The notes beneath the pieces were generated by a model. The model was not told the origin of the DNA, did no database searches, and was given only the letters and a program-made list of their open reading frames with translations. A stretch of DNA of 64,000 bases from Cystobacter ferrugineus (lineage in GTDB: Bacteria > Myxococcota > Myxococcia > Myxococcales > Myxococcaceae). Made by a program: the position numbers and the translations under genes. Shown in pieces: positions 1-10,297 of the stretch. The stretch is taken from positions 48,297 through 112,296 of the forward strand of contig NZ_MPIN01000020.1 of assembly GCF_001887355.1 (NCBI RefSeq), read 5' to 3'. Each line of letters starts with the position of its first letter. The stretch's first letter is position 1.

Positions 1-2
1 CG

Positions 3-884
3 TTCGAGCGCTCGCCGGACGTGGCGAGGCAGACGGCGCAACTGCTGGCCAGTGGAGCGGTGGTGGGATGGGTGCAAGGCCGCTCGGAGTTCGGCCCGCG
101 AGCGTTGGGCAACCGCAGCATCGTGGCGGACCCGAGGCCCGCGGCCAACAAGGACCGAATCAACCAGATGGTGAAGAAGCGCGAGGGGTACCGGCCCTTC
201 GCGCCATCGGCCCAGGAAGAGCACGTCCACGAGTATTTCGAGCTGCCCCGAGGAGTGGGCCAGCTGCCGTATATGATTTTCGTGGTGAAGGTGAAGCAGG
301 ACAAGCAGGCGCAGCTGGGAGCAATCACCCACGTGGACGGGACGGCGCGGCTGCAGACGGTGTCCAAGGAGACGAATCCAGAATACTGGAACCTGTTGGA
401 GGCGTTCCGGGAGCAGACGGGAGTGCCGGTGCTGCTGAACACGTCCTTCAATAACAACGTGGAGCCCATCGTCGACTCGGTGAGGGACGCGGTGGTGTCC
501 TACCTGACGACGGAGTTGGACAACCTGGTGGTGGGCGACTTCGTGGTGAAGAAGAAGGCGGTGGGGAGAGAGGAGCAGTTGGGGTTGGTGGTGGAATTGC
601 CGCGGTACGTGCGGGTGCAGCAGACCCGGGGGTATGTGGAGAAGGACCAGGTGGGGGTGGTGAGGGAAGTGCGCAACACCTTCGACACACAGTTCCGCAA
701 GTCCCTGTCGGAGGAGGCGTACGAGGTGCTGGCGCGGGCGGACGGGCAGCAGACACTGGGGCAGTTGCTGCAGGTGCGGGACGCGCAGGGTGCCGAGCGG
801 GCTGGAGCGGTGGTGCAGGAGCTCATGGAGCTCTGGGCCCAGCGCCTGGTGACACTCTTTCCCCCTTCCACCAGCGCCCGTTGA
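3..884 (+). CDS. Carbamoyltransferase, NodU/CmcH family, C-terminal part (5' end outside window)
   Basis: The frame is open from the left edge, so the true start lies outside. The first ~190 residues match the C-terminal domain of NodU/CmcH/TobZ-type O-carbamoyltransferases; the signature GRSEFGPRALGNRSIVADP is clear, followed by the usual GYRPFAPS and LLNTSFN motifs. These enzymes move a carbamoyl group from carbamoyl phosphate, via carbamoyl-adenylate, onto a hydroxyl of a natural product. A tail of about 95 residues follows the catalytic part and looks like a small helical or winged-helix module (…LSEEAYEVLARADG…); I do not recognise it. The stop lies 58 bp before the NRPS start on the same strand, so it probably belongs to the same operon and tailors its product. 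Family confidence is high; the substrate is unknown. Confidence 0.85.
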   Translation, partial: FERSPDVARQTAQLLASGAVVGWVQGRSEFGPRALGNRSIVADPRPAANKDRINQMVKKREGYRPFAPSAQEEHVHEYFELPRGVGQLPYMIFVVKVKQDKQAQLGAITHVDGTARLQTVSKETNPEYWNLLEAFREQTGVPVLLNTSFNNNVEPIVDSVRDAVVSYLTTELDNLVVGDFVVKKKAVGREEQLGLVVELPRYVRVQQTRGYVEKDQVGVVREVRNTFDTQFRKSLSEEAYEVLARADGQQTLGQLLQVRDAQGAERAGAVVQELMELWAQRLVTLFPPSTSAR

Positions 885-942
885 CTCGAGGCGAGGTCCC
901 TTCGCCTACCCGTCTCTCTTTTGCCTGAGGTGCCAGAGCCGT

Positions 943-3900
943 ATGAGTCAGGGAAACCCACAGGAAGTCGACCAGTGCAGCACCCTCGTAGACGTCCTGC
1001 GCCTGCGTGCGACCGTGCAGGGCTCGCAGTTGGCCTATCGCTTCCTCTCCACTGGGGATGCGGATGGCGAGATCGACGAGTGGACGTATGCGCAACTGGA
1101 CTTCCGCGCGAGAGCAATCGGCAGCACCCTGCAGGCGGAGAAGGCCTGGGGTGAGCGAGTCCTGTTGCTCTACCCACCCGGCCTGGACTTCATCGCGGCA
1201 TTCATGGGCTGCCTCTACGCTGGCGCCATCGCAGTCCCCACCTATCCGCCGGATCCCGCCCGTCTGTCGCGGACCCTGCCCCGACTCAGAGCCATCGCCC
1301 AGGACTCCGGTACGCGCTTCGTCTTGACGACCACCCCCATCCTGGAGATGGCGGAGTTCCTGTTGCCCGAAGCTCCAGAGCTCGGGGCGCTGCGCTGGCT
1401 GGCGAGCGATACTCCTTCCGAGGAGCTGGCAGGGGCCTGGCGGCCGCCGGACATCACCGGCGACACGCTCGCCTTTCTCCAATACACCTCGGGCTCTACT
1501 GGCACCCCGAAGGGGGTGATGGTCAGCCATACCAACGTGCTTCACAACGAGCGGCAGGTGCGTGCCAGCTTCGAGCACGATGCGGGCTCGGACTTCGTCG
1601 GCTGGCTACCGCTGTTCCATGACATGGGACTGATCGGCAACGTGCTGCAGCCGCTCTACCTGGGCTCGCGTTGCACCCTCATGTCCCCGGTGTCCTTTCT
1701 CCAGCGCCCGATGCGCTGGATGGAGGCCATCTCCCGCTACCGTGCTCGCACCAGTGGCGGACCGAACTTCGCCTATGATCTCTGCGCCCGCCGCGCCACG
1801 GACCAGGATCGCGCCTCTCTGGACCTGAGCTCGTGGACGGTGGCCTTCAACGGGGCGGAACCCATCCGCGAGGACACCCTGGAGCGGTTCGTCCAGGCGT
1901 TCGCCCCCGCGGGCTTCCGGCGCGAGGCGCTCTACCCGTGCTACGGCCTGGCCGAGGCCACCCTCCTCGTCTCGGGTGCCCTCAAGAGCGAGCCGCCCGT
2001 CTACAAGATGGTGGAGGGCACGTCGCTGGAGCGCTACGCCGTCGAGGCCGCGTCCCAGGAGCAGAACGCGCGCTGCCTGGTGTCGTCGGGCCGTGGCACC
2101 ATCGAGCAGCGGCTGCTCATCGTGGATCCGGAGACGCGCCTCGCCTGCCCGCCGGGCCGGGTTGGGGAAATATGGGTGTCCGGTGCAAACGTGGCGCGCG
2201 GTTACTGGAACCGGCCCGAGGAGACAGAGCGTACCTTCGGCGCGCGACTGGCTGACAGCGGGGAGGGGCCGTTCCTGCGCACCGGTGACCTGGGCTTCCT
2301 TGACGACACCGAGCTGTACGTCGCGGGCCGCATCAAGGACCTCATCATCCTGCGCGGCCGTAACATCTATCCGCAGGATGTCGAGCTGGTCGTGGAGCAG
2401 GTGCACCCGCGCCTGCGACAGGGCTGCTGTGCGGCCTTCTCGCTGGAGATGGACGGTGAGGAGCGGCTGGCGGTGGCCGTGGAGATGGAGCCCCGTGGCG
2501 CGCCGGTGGAGCCCCCTGAACTGGTGGCCGCCATCCGGAGAGCCGTGGCGGAGCAGTTCGGTGTGCATGCCCATGTCGTGTTGCTGCTCAAGGCGCGCAC
2601 CATCCCCAAGACGTCCAGTGGGAAGATCCAGCGCCATGCCTGCCGGCTTGGCTTCCTCCAGGGCTCTCTGGAACTGGTGGAACGTTCGGTGCAGGAAACA
2701 CCGGTTCTGGATGACTCGGCCTCCAAGACAGGAGGAGAGGCGCTCTCTCCCCGCGAGGCGCTGCGGGTGGCGTCCGCCGAGGAGCGCCCCCGCATCCTGG
2801 AGCGCTTTGTGCTCGCCGAGGTGGCACGGGCCCTGAGAGTGGACCCCTCACGGCTCGATGGGGAGGCGTCGCTGGCGTCCGTGGGGCTCGACTCGCTCCA
2901 GTTCATCGACATGCATGGGCGGCTGGAGGGGGCGCTGGGATTGAGGCTTCCAAGCGCCTTCCTGTGGCAGCACCCGACGCTGGCGTCGCTGGCCGAGGGA
3001 CTACGGGTGCTATGGGAGGCGGGTGACTCCGCCGCTACTCCCGGGAGCACGCCGTTGGTTGCGGGCCCGATCGAAGGCGAGCAGCCCCTGTCCGTGGGCC
3101 AGCACCGGCTCTGGTTCCTGAACCAGCTCGTGCCCGGCACCGCCCTCTACAACCTCCAGTTCGGTTTGCGGCTGACGGGCCAGCTCGACACGGCCGCGCT
3201 CGAGCGCGGCCTGCAAGCATTGGTGCGGCGGCATGCCTCGCTGCGCACCGTCTTCCTGGAAGTGGAGGGTGAGCCGCGCCAGCGCATCCTGCCCGAGCTG
3301 ATGCTGCCGATGCCGAAGGTGGATCGGCTGGGCCTCTCTCGCGAGGCCCGGGAGGCCGAGGTGCGCCACCTGGCGCTCGCGCTCGGCGGCGAGCCGTTCG
3401 ACCTGGCGCGTGGACCGCTGATGCGCGCGCGCCTCGTGTCGTTCGATCGAGATGATCATGTGCTGCTGATCGCCCAGCATCATATCGTCACGGACGGCTG
3501 GTCCATCAGCGTCCTGGCTGGGGAGCTGGCGTCGTTCTACCGCTCGTTTTCCACGGGTGGCGCGCTGGCTCTGGCCGAGCCCGCGCTGAGTTACGTGGAC
3601 TACGCGCGGTGGGAGTCCTCCCGGGCGGGTTCCCTGGACGGCCAGCGCGAGTTCTGGAAGCAGGAGCTCGCCGGGCTTCCCCGGCTCGAGTTGCCGACGG
3701 ACCGGGCGCACTCCGGCAGCATCAGCCACCGGGGCGCAACGCTGCCGGTGTCCGTGCCTCGCCCGCTGGTCGAGAAGCTCAAGGCTCTCGGACGCCGGGA
3801 GGGCTGTACGCCCTTCGTGCTGCTGCTGGCGGCGTACGAGACGCTGCTCCACCGCTACTCGGGGCAGGACGACTTTGGTGTGGGCACCATCGTCGCCAAC

Positions 3901-6900
3901 CGCGAGCGACCGGAAACACGGGGACTGGTTGGCTTCTTCGCCAACACGCTGGTGGTGCGCTGTGACCTGTCGGGTGATCCCACCTTCCAGGAACTACTAC
4001 ATCGGGTGCGCGCACGCGCCGCCCGCGCGTTCGCGAACGCGGACCTGTCCTTCGACGAGGTGGTGGAGGCCGCTCAGGCGGCACGTGATGGCAACCGCAA
4101 CCCGCTCTTCCGGACGAGCTTCGTGCTGGAGAGCCCGCCGACGCGCAATACCGAGATCCCGGGCATGGTGTGGAGCCCGGTGGTGTGGCCACCCGACGGG
4201 GCCATCGAGGGGACGTCCAAGTTCGACCTGTCGCTGGCCATGGCCGAGACGCCGGAGGGCTTCATCGGCGCGCTGGAATACAGCACGGATCTGTTCGAGC
4301 CGGGCACTGTCGAGCGCATGGCGGGACACCTGCTCGTGCTGCTGCGGGGCATCGCCGAGAATCCCTCGCGGCGCCTGAGCGAGCTGCCGCTGCTGACAGA
4401 AGCAGAGCGCCACCGGCTGCTCGTGGAGTGGAACGATACCGCGGCGGACTTCCCGCGCGAGTCGTGTTTTCACTCGATCTTCGAGGCGCGGGCCGCGCGC
4501 ACGCCAGACGCGGTGGCCGCGCTCTTCCGGCAGCAGCAGCTCACCTACGGGGAGCTGAACCGCCGCGCCAACCGGCTGGCCTGGCAGTTGCGTGCCAGCG
4601 GGGTTGGACAGGACGTGGTGGTTGCCGTGTTGCTCGAGCGCGGCATCGACTTCCTCACCACCCTCCTGGCCATCTTCAAGGCCGGGGGCGCTTACCTCCC
4701 GCTGGATCCAGGCCACCCCGCGCAGCGTCATCAGCAGGTGTTGGAGCAGAGCGGCGTGCACCTGGCCGTGTGCTCCGCTGGGTTCGCCGCGGTGCTGGAG
4801 GCACGACTTCCGCGGGTGCTGCGGGTGGAAGCGCTGCTTGCGCACGAGGGCGCCGAGCACGACCTGCCGCCCGTGAGCACGCCGGACTCCCTCGCCTACG
4901 TCATCTACACCTCTGGTTCGAGCGGCATCCCCAAGGGGGCGATGATCCAGCACCGGGGGATGCTGAACCACCTGTATGCCAAGGTCCATGCCCTGGAGCT
5001 GACTGCGGCGGATGGCCTGGCCCAAACAGCCTCGCAATGCTTCGACATCTCCGTATGGCAGTACCTGGCGGCCCTGGTCGTCGGCGGGCGCGTCCACATC
5101 TACCCGGACGAGATCGCCCATGATCCGCGGCAGCTCTTCGAGCAGGTCCGGGCCGATGGGGTGTCCATCCTCGAGGTCGTTCCCTCGCTGTTGCGGATGT
5201 TGCTCGACGGGATGGAGGTGCGGAACGAGTCCTCCCTGGCACTTCCGGCGCTGCGCTGGCTGATGCTGACGGGCGAGGCGCTGCCGCCGGAGCTGAGCCG
5301 CGCATGGCTGAAGCGCCACCCGTCCATTCCGCTGATCAACGCGTACGGGCCCACGGAGTGCTCGGATGACGTCACGCACCATCCGATCCGGGTCCCGCCC
5401 GCCGCGGGCGAGGTGTACACGCCCATTGGCCGCCCCATCATCAACACACGGCTCTACGTGCTGGACCGCTACCAGCAGCCGGTACCGGCTGGCGTGGCGG
5501 GCGAACTCTACGTCGGAGGCGTGGGCGTGGGACGCGGCTACCTCAACGATCCGCAGCGGACGAACACCGCCTTCCTGCCCGACCCGTTCTCCGCCGAGGT
5601 GGGGGCGAGGTTGTATCGCACCGGGGACCTGTGCCGTCTCAACCCGGAGGGCGTGCTCGAGTTCCTGGGCCGAGTGGATGATCAGGTGAAGGTGAGGGGC
5701 TTCCGAATCGAGCTGGGCGAGGTGGAGTCCGTGCTGCTGGGGCACGGCGGAGTGAAGGAAGCGGTGGTGGTGGCGCGGCAGGAGAAGCGAGGCGACAAGC
5801 GGTTGGTGGGGTACGTGGTGCCAGGGAGAGAGGGGTGGGAAGGCGTAGAGGCGCTGAAGGGGTACCTGAAGCAGAAGTTGCCGGAGTACATGGTGCCCTC
5901 GGCGTTCATGGTGCTGGAAGGGCTGCCGCTGAACGCCAATGGGAAGGTGGACCGCAAGGCGCTGCCAGCCGTGGAGGTGGAGCGGCAGCAGGCCGCGTAC
6001 GTCGCGCCGCGCACGCCACGGGAACAACTGGTGGCGCAGCTTTGGACCGAGTTGCTGGGGGTGGAACGGGTAGGGGTGGAGGAGGACTTCTTCGCGCTGG
6101 GAGGGCATTCGCTGCTGGCCACGCAGGTGGTGGCGCGTGTGCGCTCGCGCTTGGGAGTGGAGTTGCCGCTGCGAGCGGTGTTCGAGGCCCCCACGGTGGC
6201 GGGGTTGGTGAAGCGAATCGAGCAGGAGCGTGGGGGGGGCGAGAAGGTGGAGGAGGTGGCGCTCAGGCGGGTAGAGCGGCAGGGGAGGCTGCCGCTGTCC
6301 TTCGCGCAGCAGCGCCTGTGGTTCCTCGACCAGTTGCAGCCAGGCAGCGCGCTCTACAACGTGCCCGGAGCGGTGAGGATGAAGGGGGCGCTCCACGTGG
6401 AAGCGCTGGAGGGCGGGCTGGAGGAACTGGTCGCCAGACACGAGGCGCTGCGGATGCGCTTTCGAGCGGAGGAGGGAGTGCCGTACGCCGTGCTGGCGCA
6501 GCCGCAGCCGGTGGGGCTGGAGCGGGTGTCGTTGGAGGCTGTTGCGCCACAGGAGCAGCAGGCGCAGGTGCACCAGTGGATGAAGCGGGAGGCGCAGAGG
6601 CCCTTTTCGCTGGAGCACGGCCCGCTGCTCAGAGGCGTGCTGCTGGTTCTGGGGCCGCAGGAGCACGTGCTGCTGCTGACGATGCACCACATCGTGTCGG
6701 ATGGGTGGTCAGTGGGCGTGTTGGTGAAGGAGTTGTCGCGGGCGTACAAGGCCCGAGTTGAGGGGCGCGAGGTAGAGCTGGAGCCGCTGCCTGTGCAGTA
6801 CGTGGACTACGCGGCGTGGCAGCAGGAGTGGATGAAGGGGGCCGCGCTGCAGAAGCAGCTGGGGTACTGGCGCAAACAGTTGGAGTTCGTCGCGCCCTCG

Positions 6901-9900
6901 TTGGAACTTCCCACGGACAGGCCGCGGCCCGCGGTGCCGAGCATTCAAGGTGGGCGCTGCCCGGTGAAGCTGGACAAGCCGCTGACGCAGGCGCTGGGGG
7001 CGCTCAGCCGTCAGGAGGGCGTCACCCTCTTCATGACGCTGCTGGCGGGCTTCCAGGTGCTGCTCTACCGCTACACCGGGCAGGGTGACATCGTGGTGGG
7101 CTCGCCGATAGCGGGGCGCACGAGAGAAGAAGTGGAGGGGTTGATCGGCTTCTTCGTGAACACGCTGGTGCTGCGCACGCGTGTGAGGGGGGAGGAGAGC
7201 TTCCGGCAGGTGCTGGGCCAGGTGCGAGAGGTCACGCTGGGGGCGTACGCACACCAGGAGGTGCCCTTCGAGAAGCTGGTGGAGCAACTGCAGCCGGAGC
7301 GGGACTTGAGCCGCACGCCGTTGTTCCAGGTGATGTTCGTGCTGCAGAACGCGCCACGGCAGCAGTTGCGCCTGGCGGAGCTGGAGCTGGAAGAGGTGGT
7401 GGTGGACAGCGGGACGTCGAAGTTCGACATGACGCTGCAGTTGGAGGAGACGCAGGAGGGGTTGGAAGGGGCGTTGGCGTACAACAGCGCGCTGTTCGAC
7501 AGGGGGACCGTGGAGCGGATGGTGGGGCACCTGAGGGTGCTGCTGGAGGGGGTGGTGGCGCAGGCGGACAAGCCGGTGCGGGAGCTGGGGCTGCTGACCA
7601 CGATGGAGCGGCAGCAGGTGCTGGTGGAGTGGAACCAGACCCAGGCCGACTACCCGGTGGAGTGCCTGCACGTGGTGGTGGAGCAACAGGCGCGGCGCAC
7701 ACCGCAAGCCGTGGCGGTGAGCTTCGAGCGGGATCGGCTGACGTACCAGCAATTGGAGGAGAGGGCCAACCGGCTGGCCCAGAGGCTGCGCAAGCTGGGA
7801 GTGGGTCCAGAGGTGCTGGTGGGGTTGTTCCTGGAGCGCTCGGTGGAGCTGGTCGTGGCGCTGCTGGGAGTGCTGAAGGCCGGTGGCGCGTACGTGCCGC
7901 TGGAGCCAACCTACCCCAAGGAGCGGTTGGGCTTCATGCTGGAGGATACGCAGGTGCCGGTGCTGTTGACGCAGCGGCACCTGATGCAAGGGCTGCCCGC
8001 GCACCAGGCCCAGGTCCTGTGTCTGGATGAGGACTGGCAGTCCATTGCCCGTGAGCCAGCCGAGCCGCCCTCCAGCGCGGTGACACCGGACAACCTCGCC
8101 TATGTCATCTACACCTCCGGCTCCACGGGCCAGCCCAAGGGCGTGATGATCACGCACCGCGCGGTGGGCAACTTCCTGCTTTGGTCCAACCGGGTGTTTC
8201 CGCTGGGCCACGGTGACCGGGTGTTGCAGAAGACACTCTCCGGCTTCGATGCCTCGGTCTGGGAGTTTCTCGCGCCCTTGATGGCTGGTGCGGAACTGGT
8301 CATGGCCCGGCCCGACGGACACCGGGACACCGGCTACCTCATCCAGATACTGGAAGAGCGCCGCATCACCCACCTCAAGCTGGTGCCCTCGCTGCTTCAG
8401 GCGCTACTGGAGGAGCCTGCCTTCGGGCGCCTCTCCTCGCTCAGGCACGTCTTCTGCGGTGCCGAGGCCCTGCCCGTCGAGCTGGTGCGGCGCTTCCAGG
8501 AGCGCTCGCCCGCGGCGCTCTGCAATATGTACGGTCCGACCGAGGCATCCATCGATGCTTCATACTTCCCCATCACGGGGGAGCCATCCGGCGCGATTGT
8601 TCCTATCGGCCGTGCGCTCGACAACGTCCGGCTCTACGTGCTGGATGCCGCGCGGCAGCCGGTCCCCGTGGGTGTACAGGGTGAGCTGTACATCGGCGGC
8701 GTGGGCCTGGCGCGCGGCTATCTCAACCGCCCTGAACTGACCGCCGAGCGGTTCGTCTCCGCGTCCCCGGGGCCGCAGGCTGAACGTCTCTACCGAACGG
8801 GCGACCGGGTGCGCTGGTTGCCGGGTGGGGACATCGAGTTCCTCGGCCGCCTGGACCATCAACTGAAGATCCGCGGCGTGCGTATCGAGCCCGGGGAGAT
8901 CGAAGCCGTACTGACCCAGCACCCCACGGTGCGTGAGGCCGTGGTGATGGCGCGAGAGGTGGGTTCCGGTGACAGGCGCCTGGTGGCCTACGTCACTCCC
9001 CGGGGCGATACGGCCCAGGCACCCGGCGAGCTGATGGCATACCTGCGCACCCGGTTGCCAGAGGTCATGGTCCCCTCGGCCATCATTCCATTGCCGGCCC
9101 TGCCATTGAATTCCAGTGGCAAGCTGGACCGGAACGCCCTCCCGGCTACCGAGGAAGTGTTCTCCTCGCGCGAGGGCCTGGTGGGCCCGCGCACCCCCTT
9201 GGAGCAGCAGTTGGTGGAGATCTGGCAGGACCTCCTCGGTATCCAGCCGATCGGCATGAAGGACGATTTCTTCATGCTGGGTGGACACTCGATGCTGGCC
9301 ATCCGACTGATGGCGCGGATCCGCAACCGGCTCGGCCGCGAGCTGCCTCTCATGAGCCTCTTTCGCAACTCCACCATCGAGCAGATGGCTGCCGTGCTGC
9401 AGCGGCCCTCGGAGCCCGTAGACAGCGCCACGCTGGTATCCATCCAGCCGGAGGGCAGCAGGATGCCCTTCTTCTGTGTCCATCCAGTGGGCGGGGGCGT
9501 GCTCTGCTATGCGGAGCTGGCCCACGCGCTGGGCCGTGAGCAGCCCTTCCACGGCCTGCAGAACTACTCGCCCGCTACAGGGAGCGCACTCCCCACGAGC
9601 ATGGAGGAGATGGCCGCTGCCTATATAGAGGCGATCCGGAGCATCCAGCCCCGGGGGCCATACCTCCTGGGCGGCTGGTCCATGGGCGGCGCGGTAGCCT
9701 TCGAAATGGCTCACCAGCTCGAGCGCCGGGGCGAACAGGTGGGACTGCTCGCCCTCATTGACAGCCATGCGCCCGAACGGGTCCGTGCCTCGAACTCCCA
9801 AAACGGCTTGCCGCCGGTGGCCCGGTTCGCCCTGGACTTCGGCGCGCTGCACGGCAAGAACTTGTCCGGCTGGGTGGACGGGCTCGTTCAGCGCGATCGC

Positions 9901-10266
9901 CAGGCGCAGTTGAGCGTGCTGCTCGCTACGTTCAAGCAGCACGGAAGCCTGCCTCCGGAGTTCAGTTTCGCGGAACTGGAGCAGCTGCTGGCCACCTTCG
10001 AGCACAACAGCGCGGTGCTCGAGCGTTACATCCCGCGCGGCGTGGCGGCTCCTGTCGCCCTGTTCCGCGCCAGCGAGGAAGAGGGGAGCGAGCACGAAGC
10101 CTCGGCCCTGGGGTGGGGGCCGCACGCCACGGGCGGCATCCAGCGGCACGTTATCCCTGGCAATCACTTCACCTTGCTGACACAGCCGAATGTCCGGCTT
10201 CTCGCCCAGGTGCTACGGTCCTGCCTGGTAGAGGCCACCGCGCGCACGCTCGTCCAGTCCGCCTGA
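943..10266 (+). CDS. Lipopeptide synthetase: FAAL-ACP-C-A-PCP-C-A-PCP-TE
   Basis: A 3107-residue NRPS. Domains in order: fatty acyl-AMP ligase (~1-590; YTSGSTGTPKG near 182-192), ACP (GLDSL, Ser651), C1 (HHIVTDG, H846-G852), A1 (YTSGSSGIPKG near 1322-1332, catalytic K1668), PCP1 (LGGHSLL, Ser1723), C2 (HHIVSDG, H1915), A2 (YTSGSTGQPKG near 2390-2400, K2727), PCP2 (LGGHSML, Ser2783) and type I thioesterase (GWSMGG, Ser2913; Asp2940; His3075). It should load a fatty acid, add two amino acids and release a lipodipeptide. There is no epimerisation, oxidation or ketosynthase domain. By alignment to GrsA, the A1 pocket reads D-I-W-E-M-T-A-D-D-K; acidic residues E1411, D1475 and D1476 suggest a diamino acid, fitting the Dap genes downstream. 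A2 reads D-A-W-K-F-G-M-I-D-K, near Gln/Glu-type codes. Residues ~1585-2360 have visibly different codon use. A GAGG 12 nt upstream supports this ATG. Confidence 0.93.
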   Translation: MSQGNPQEVDQCSTLVDVLRLRATVQGSQLAYRFLSTGDADGEIDEWTYAQLDFRARAIGSTLQAEKAWGERVLLLYPPGLDFIAAFMGCLYAGAIAVPTYPPDPARLSRTLPRLRAIAQDSGTRFVLTTTPILEMAEFLLPEAPELGALRWLASDTPSEELAGAWRPPDITGDTLAFLQYTSGSTGTPKGVMVSHTNVLHNERQVRASFEHDAGSDFVGWLPLFHDMGLIGNVLQPLYLGSRCTLMSPVSFLQRPMRWMEAISRYRARTSGGPNFAYDLCARRATDQDRASLDLSSWTVAFNGAEPIREDTLERFVQAFAPAGFRREALYPCYGLAEATLLVSGALKSEPPVYKMVEGTSLERYAVEAASQEQNARCLVSSGRGTIEQRLLIVDPETRLACPPGRVGEIWVSGANVARGYWNRPEETERTFGARLADSGEGPFLRTGDLGFLDDTELYVAGRIKDLIILRGRNIYPQDVELVVEQVHPRLRQGCCAAFSLEMDGEERLAVAVEMEPRGAPVEPPELVAAIRRAVAEQFGVHAHVVLLLKARTIPKTSSGKIQRHACRLGFLQGSLELVERSVQETPVLDDSASKTGGEALSPREALRVASAEERPRILERFVLAEVARALRVDPSRLDGEASLASVGLDSLQFIDMHGRLEGALGLRLPSAFLWQHPTLASLAEGLRVLWEAGDSAATPGSTPLVAGPIEGEQPLSVGQHRLWFLNQLVPGTALYNLQFGLRLTGQLDTAALERGLQALVRRHASLRTVFLEVEGEPRQRILPELMLPMPKVDRLGLSREAREAEVRHLALALGGEPFDLARGPLMRARLVSFDRDDHVLLIAQHHIVTDGWSISVLAGELASFYRSFSTGGALALAEPALSYVDYARWESSRAGSLDGQREFWKQELAGLPRLELPTDRAHSGSISHRGATLPVSVPRPLVEKLKALGRREGCTPFVLLLAAYETLLHRYSGQDDFGVGTIVANRERPETRGLVGFFANTLVVRCDLSGDPTFQELLHRVRARAARAFANADLSFDEVVEAAQAARDGNRNPLFRTSFVLESPPTRNTEIPGMVWSPVVWPPDGAIEGTSKFDLSLAMAETPEGFIGALEYSTDLFEPGTVERMAGHLLVLLRGIAENPSRRLSELPLLTEAERHRLLVEWNDTAADFPRESCFHSIFEARAARTPDAVAALFRQQQLTYGELNRRANRLAWQLRASGVGQDVVVAVLLERGIDFLTTLLAIFKAGGAYLPLDPGHPAQRHQQVLEQSGVHLAVCSAGFAAVLEARLPRVLRVEALLAHEGAEHDLPPVSTPDSLAYVIYTSGSSGIPKGAMIQHRGMLNHLYAKVHALELTAADGLAQTASQCFDISVWQYLAALVVGGRVHIYPDEIAHDPRQLFEQVRADGVSILEVVPSLLRMLLDGMEVRNESSLALPALRWLMLTGEALPPELSRAWLKRHPSIPLINAYGPTECSDDVTHHPIRVPPAAGEVYTPIGRPIINTRLYVLDRYQQPVPAGVAGELYVGGVGVGRGYLNDPQRTNTAFLPDPFSAEVGARLYRTGDLCRLNPEGVLEFLGRVDDQVKVRGFRIELGEVESVLLGHGGVKEAVVVARQEKRGDKRLVGYVVPGREGWEGVEALKGYLKQKLPEYMVPSAFMVLEGLPLNANGKVDRKALPAVEVERQQAAYVAPRTPREQLVAQLWTELLGVERVGVEEDFFALGGHSLLATQVVARVRSRLGVELPLRAVFEAPTVAGLVKRIEQERGGGEKVEEVALRRVERQGRLPLSFAQQRLWFLDQLQPGSALYNVPGAVRMKGALHVEALEGGLEELVARHEALRMRFRAEEGVPYAVLAQPQPVGLERVSLEAVAPQEQQAQVHQWMKREAQRPFSLEHGPLLRGVLLVLGPQEHVLLLTMHHIVSDGWSVGVLVKELSRAYKARVEGREVELEPLPVQYVDYAAWQQEWMKGAALQKQLGYWRKQLEFVAPSLELPTDRPRPAVPSIQGGRCPVKLDKPLTQALGALSRQEGVTLFMTLLAGFQVLLYRYTGQGDIVVGSPIAGRTREEVEGLIGFFVNTLVLRTRVRGEESFRQVLGQVREVTLGAYAHQEVPFEKLVEQLQPERDLSRTPLFQVMFVLQNAPRQQLRLAELELEEVVVDSGTSKFDMTLQLEETQEGLEGALAYNSALFDRGTVERMVGHLRVLLEGVVAQADKPVRELGLLTTMERQQVLVEWNQTQADYPVECLHVVVEQQARRTPQAVAVSFERDRLTYQQLEERANRLAQRLRKLGVGPEVLVGLFLERSVELVVALLGVLKAGGAYVPLEPTYPKERLGFMLEDTQVPVLLTQRHLMQGLPAHQAQVLCLDEDWQSIAREPAEPPSSAVTPDNLAYVIYTSGSTGQPKGVMITHRAVGNFLLWSNRVFPLGHGDRVLQKTLSGFDASVWEFLAPLMAGAELVMARPDGHRDTGYLIQILEERRITHLKLVPSLLQALLEEPAFGRLSSLRHVFCGAEALPVELVRRFQERSPAALCNMYGPTEASIDASYFPITGEPSGAIVPIGRALDNVRLYVLDAARQPVPVGVQGELYIGGVGLARGYLNRPELTAERFVSASPGPQAERLYRTGDRVRWLPGGDIEFLGRLDHQLKIRGVRIEPGEIEAVLTQHPTVREAVVMAREVGSGDRRLVAYVTPRGDTAQAPGELMAYLRTRLPEVMVPSAIIPLPALPLNSSGKLDRNALPATEEVFSSREGLVGPRTPLEQQLVEIWQDLLGIQPIGMKDDFFMLGGHSMLAIRLMARIRNRLGRELPLMSLFRNSTIEQMAAVLQRPSEPVDSATLVSIQPEGSRMPFFCVHPVGGGVLCYAELAHALGREQPFHGLQNYSPATGSALPTSMEEMAAAYIEAIRSIQPRGPYLLGGWSMGGAVAFEMAHQLERRGEQVGLLALIDSHAPERVRASNSQNGLPPVARFALDFGALHGKNLSGWVDGLVQRDRQAQLSVLLATFKQHGSLPPEFSFAELEQLLATFEHNSAVLERYIPRGVAAPVALFRASEEEGSEHEASALGWGPHATGGIQRHVIPGNHFTLLTQPNVRLLAQVLRSCLVEATARTLVQSA

Positions 10267-10297
10267 GGCCTTACCCCCCAGAGTCCAAGTCCAGATC

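Noticed and set aside
3997-8373. Long antisense frames opposite the NRPS
   Set aside because: His/Gln/Leu-rich composition typical of reverse-frame NRPS repeats; no start signal or domain.
943-10266. Epimerisation or ketosynthase domain in the NRPS
   Set aside because: Between PCPs only C and A motifs are seen; no E-type or KS motif.
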